NCBI RefSeq assembly: GCF_000455365.1 | Contig: NZ_HG315684.1 | Span: forward strand, 764,885 to 828,884 | Direction of reading: 5' to 3' | From: Halopiger djelfimassiliensis | GTDB lineage: Archaea; Halobacteriota; Halobacteria; Halobacteriales; Natrialbaceae | DNA length: 64,000 bases | Shown here: positions 62,616 to 64,000 of the stretch, in pieces | How the letters are laid out: each line of letters starts with the position of its first letter | Numbering within the stretch: position 1 is the stretch's first letter | The notes under the pieces: model-generated | The model's database searches: none | Told to the model about the DNA's origin: nothing | What the model saw: only the letters and a program-made list of their open reading frames with translations | Position numbers and translations under genes: made by a program

Positions 62616-63253
62616 ATGCCAGAACCCAGCCGCCTCACCGGCTCTAGTACCGGGATTCAATTAGATTTTGTGGAGCGTGAGGCGACACCGCGCGAGCTAA
62701 TGCGACTGAGTATCCAGCTCCATTTGTCTGGATTATCAGTTTTGGATACTGTTTCTGTCTTAGAGAGATTCGGTGTCAAACGAGCACGATCGACGATCCA
62801 TAATTGGGTGCAGAAAGCCGATCTACAGCCGACAGCTGATAAACAGCCGGATCACGTTGCGCTCGACGAAACCGTGATCCAACTCGATGCTCAGCGCTAC
62901 TGGCTGTACGCGGCTATCGATCCCGAAACGAACGAATTCCTCCACGTCAAGCTCTATTCAACGCGTACAACCGCACTTACTGAGATGTTTCTCCGCGAAC
63001 TGAGAGAGAGAAACACGACGTCGAAGATGCCGTGTTTCTCGTCGATTCAGCACCATGGCTCAAAGCGGCACTCCACAATCTCAGCCTCCGATTTCGCTAC
63101 GAAAAACACGGAAATCGGAACGCTGTCGAACGTCTCTTTCAAGAGATAAAACGACGCACCTCTCAGTTTGGAAACTGCTTCAGAAACGCCGGTCCGGCAA
63201 CTGCAGAAACATGGTTGCAGAGCTACGCATACTGCTGGAATCAGCTAATCTGA
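62616..63253 (+). pseudogene. IS6 family transposase, frameshifted
   Basis: DDE transposase in two frames. The first part (62616 to about 63005) has an N-terminal HTH (LSVLDTVSVLERFGVKRARS) and the first Asp in HVALDETVIQLDAQRYWLYA. The second part (about 63005-63253) has the second Asp in AVFLVDSAPWLKAALHNLSL and the Glu in RNAVERLFQEIKRRT. The break is in a GAGAGAGAGA tract (63002-63011); removing one GA unit restores LRELREKHDVEDAVFLVDS. All three catalytic residues are otherwise intact. A programmed shift is possible but not usual for this family. Confidence 0.88.
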
Positions 63254-63261
63254 ACAATGCC
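63245..63261 (-). repeat. IS6-like right inverted repeat
   Basis: CTAATCTGAACAATGCC on the plus strand. The transposase stop codon (63251-63253) lies inside it, as in compact IS6 elements. Confidence 0.8.
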
Positions 63262-63320
63262 CCCTCGCTCCGCCAATTGACTTATGAGGGTCCTCTGCGA
63301 CAGGACAAACCGATTTTGTG

Positions 63321-64000
63321 ATGAACGGCAGGATCCGGCGGACGCTCGAGCGCGTTTGCGCAGTCGCCGTCTCGCCGGTGGCGCTCGTCGGAGTCGGGCT
63401 GCTCGGCCTCGCCGGCTCGTACGCGGCAGTGTTCGGCGGCGCTCCGGAGGTCCTGTCGTTCGAACTGTTCCTGCCGACGGTGGCCGGACTCGGGCTCGTC
63501 CGGTACGGGACGCGAACCCGCGAACCCGACCACGACCGCGACCATCGCCGAACGGAGATCGTTACCGCCTGCGCGCTGGGTCTCGGCGCGTTGAGTACGC
63601 TCTTTTGTTTCTGGGTGCTGTTGCTCGTCCGGCTCAGAACCGGCGTCGCCGGCAGCTTCGCACAGCCGTCGATGAGTGCGCTGAGTGCCGGCACAGCTGT
63701 TGGCGCTCTCCTCGGCCACGTCTACGTCGAACGCACCCGATATCACCGGACGAACGAGCGGCTCACTCACGCCGTCAACGCTTCGAGGGATGGCATCGCG
63801 ATCATCGTCGACGCTCACCACGTCTACGTCAACGACGCCTACGCAGGCCTCTACTCGCTCCCCGACGGCTCGGCGCTCGAGGGACGGCCGTGGACCGACC
63901 TGTACACGACCGAGTCCCGGGCCAGCATCGAACGGGAGGTCATCCCCGCCCTTGCCGAACGAAACGTCTGGCGCGGGACGCTGACCGGAAAGCGAACCGA
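63321..64000 (+). CDS. membrane PAS-domain sensor protein (probable histidine kinase), 5' part
   Basis: An open frame without a stop runs off the right edge, at least 226 codons. The N-terminus has about four membrane helices (VALVGVGLLGLAGSYAAVFG; LFLPTVAGLGLVRYG; IVTACALGLGALSTLFCFWV; a fourth near 63680). Then a PAS domain begins: LTHAVNASRDGIAIIVDAHH, VYVNDAYAGLYSLPDGSALE. This is the architecture of haloarchaeal multi-PAS histidine kinases; the kinase domain would lie outside the window. The ATG at 63321 follows the IS element by 59 bases, so its native promoter may have been replaced. Confidence 0.8.
   Translation, partial: MNGRIRRTLERVCAVAVSPVALVGVGLLGLAGSYAAVFGGAPEVLSFELFLPTVAGLGLVRYGTRTREPDHDRDHRRTEIVTACALGLGALSTLFCFWVLLLVRLRTGVAGSFAQPSMSALSAGTAVGALLGHVYVERTRYHRTNERLTHAVNASRDGIAIIVDAHHVYVNDAYAGLYSLPDGSALEGRPWTDLYTTESRASIEREVIPALAERNVWRGTLTGKRT

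Larger units (their letters stand above)
62563..63261 (+). mobile_element. IS6-like insertion sequence
   Basis: Element of about 699 bases, AT-rich compared with its surroundings. Imperfect terminal inverted repeats GGCGCTGTTCAGATAAG (left) and GGCATTGTTCAGATTAG (right, read inward) match at 14 of 17 positions. It holds a single transposase frame, now broken. No 8-base target duplication is visible (left flank TTTGCACG, right flank CCCTCGCT), which suggests a deletion or rearrangement next to one end after insertion. Confidence 0.85.

Overview
The window is chromosomal DNA from a halophilic archaeon (class Halobacteria). The coding sequence is GC-rich, the proteins are acidic, and many genes look leaderless with a TATA box about 27 bases before the start codon. 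Family content agrees: Bat-type HTH-10 regulators, an RNase R without accessory RNA-binding domains, a PGF-CTERM surface protein, a thermosome, archaeal SepF, fused Kae1-Bud32, ThiD-ThiN and NuoCD, and ribosomal proteins S24e and S27ae. The genus cannot be fixed from the sequence alone.

Layout. 1-1005: 5' end of glnA divergent from an Lrp/AsnC regulator. 1046-4292: two divergent cation-exchanger-like membrane proteins flanking a frameshifted GIDE-like membrane gene. 4403-8542: small regulators, a DNA-binding domain fused to an NMT1/ThiY-like ligand-binding domain, and a thermosome subunit. 8818-20529: an accessory-looking block with a sugar-nucleotide epimerase, a flippase-like protein, an RGP-type glycosyltransferase/mutase, an Fe(III)-type ABC importer (lipoprotein and permease, no ATPase), a GT39-type membrane glycosyltransferase, a polyprenyl-phosphate sugar synthase-like GT2, and a GMC oxidoreductase with its Tat-signal partner. 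Five copies of a 16-bp palindrome close to TTTAGGTTNGCCTAAA lie in promoter positions in this block, which points to one metal-responsive (DtxR-like) regulon.

20552-33019: housekeeping and metabolism, with SRAP, tRNA-Ser(GGA), RidA, cytochrome bd oxidase (cydAB), threonine deaminase, citrate synthase, a Bat regulator, SepF and an ABC exporter. 33137-50257: RNase R, KDG kinase, RNA 3'-phosphate cyclase, MutL and MutS with an M48 protease and an SDR between them, and a thiDN-LLM oxidoreductase operon. 50421-61486: an AIR-synthase-like protein, a MOT1-type molybdate transporter, a small protein/PIN-like pair, a winged-helix gene divergent from a candidate structured RNA, ITPase, a second Bat regulator divergent from a stand-alone nuoCD, pyroglutamyl peptidase and Kae1-Bud32. 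61622-64000: rps27ae and rps24e, then a damaged mobile-element zone (a TnpB 3' remnant cut by an IS6-like element whose transposase is frameshifted in a GA repeat) and the start of a PAS sensor protein.

The most notable system is the palindrome-linked block. Its genes could supply an activated sugar, load it on a lipid, flip it and transfer it outside the cell. They appear to be switched together with iron uptake and with a secreted flavoenzyme that carries a cysteine cluster.
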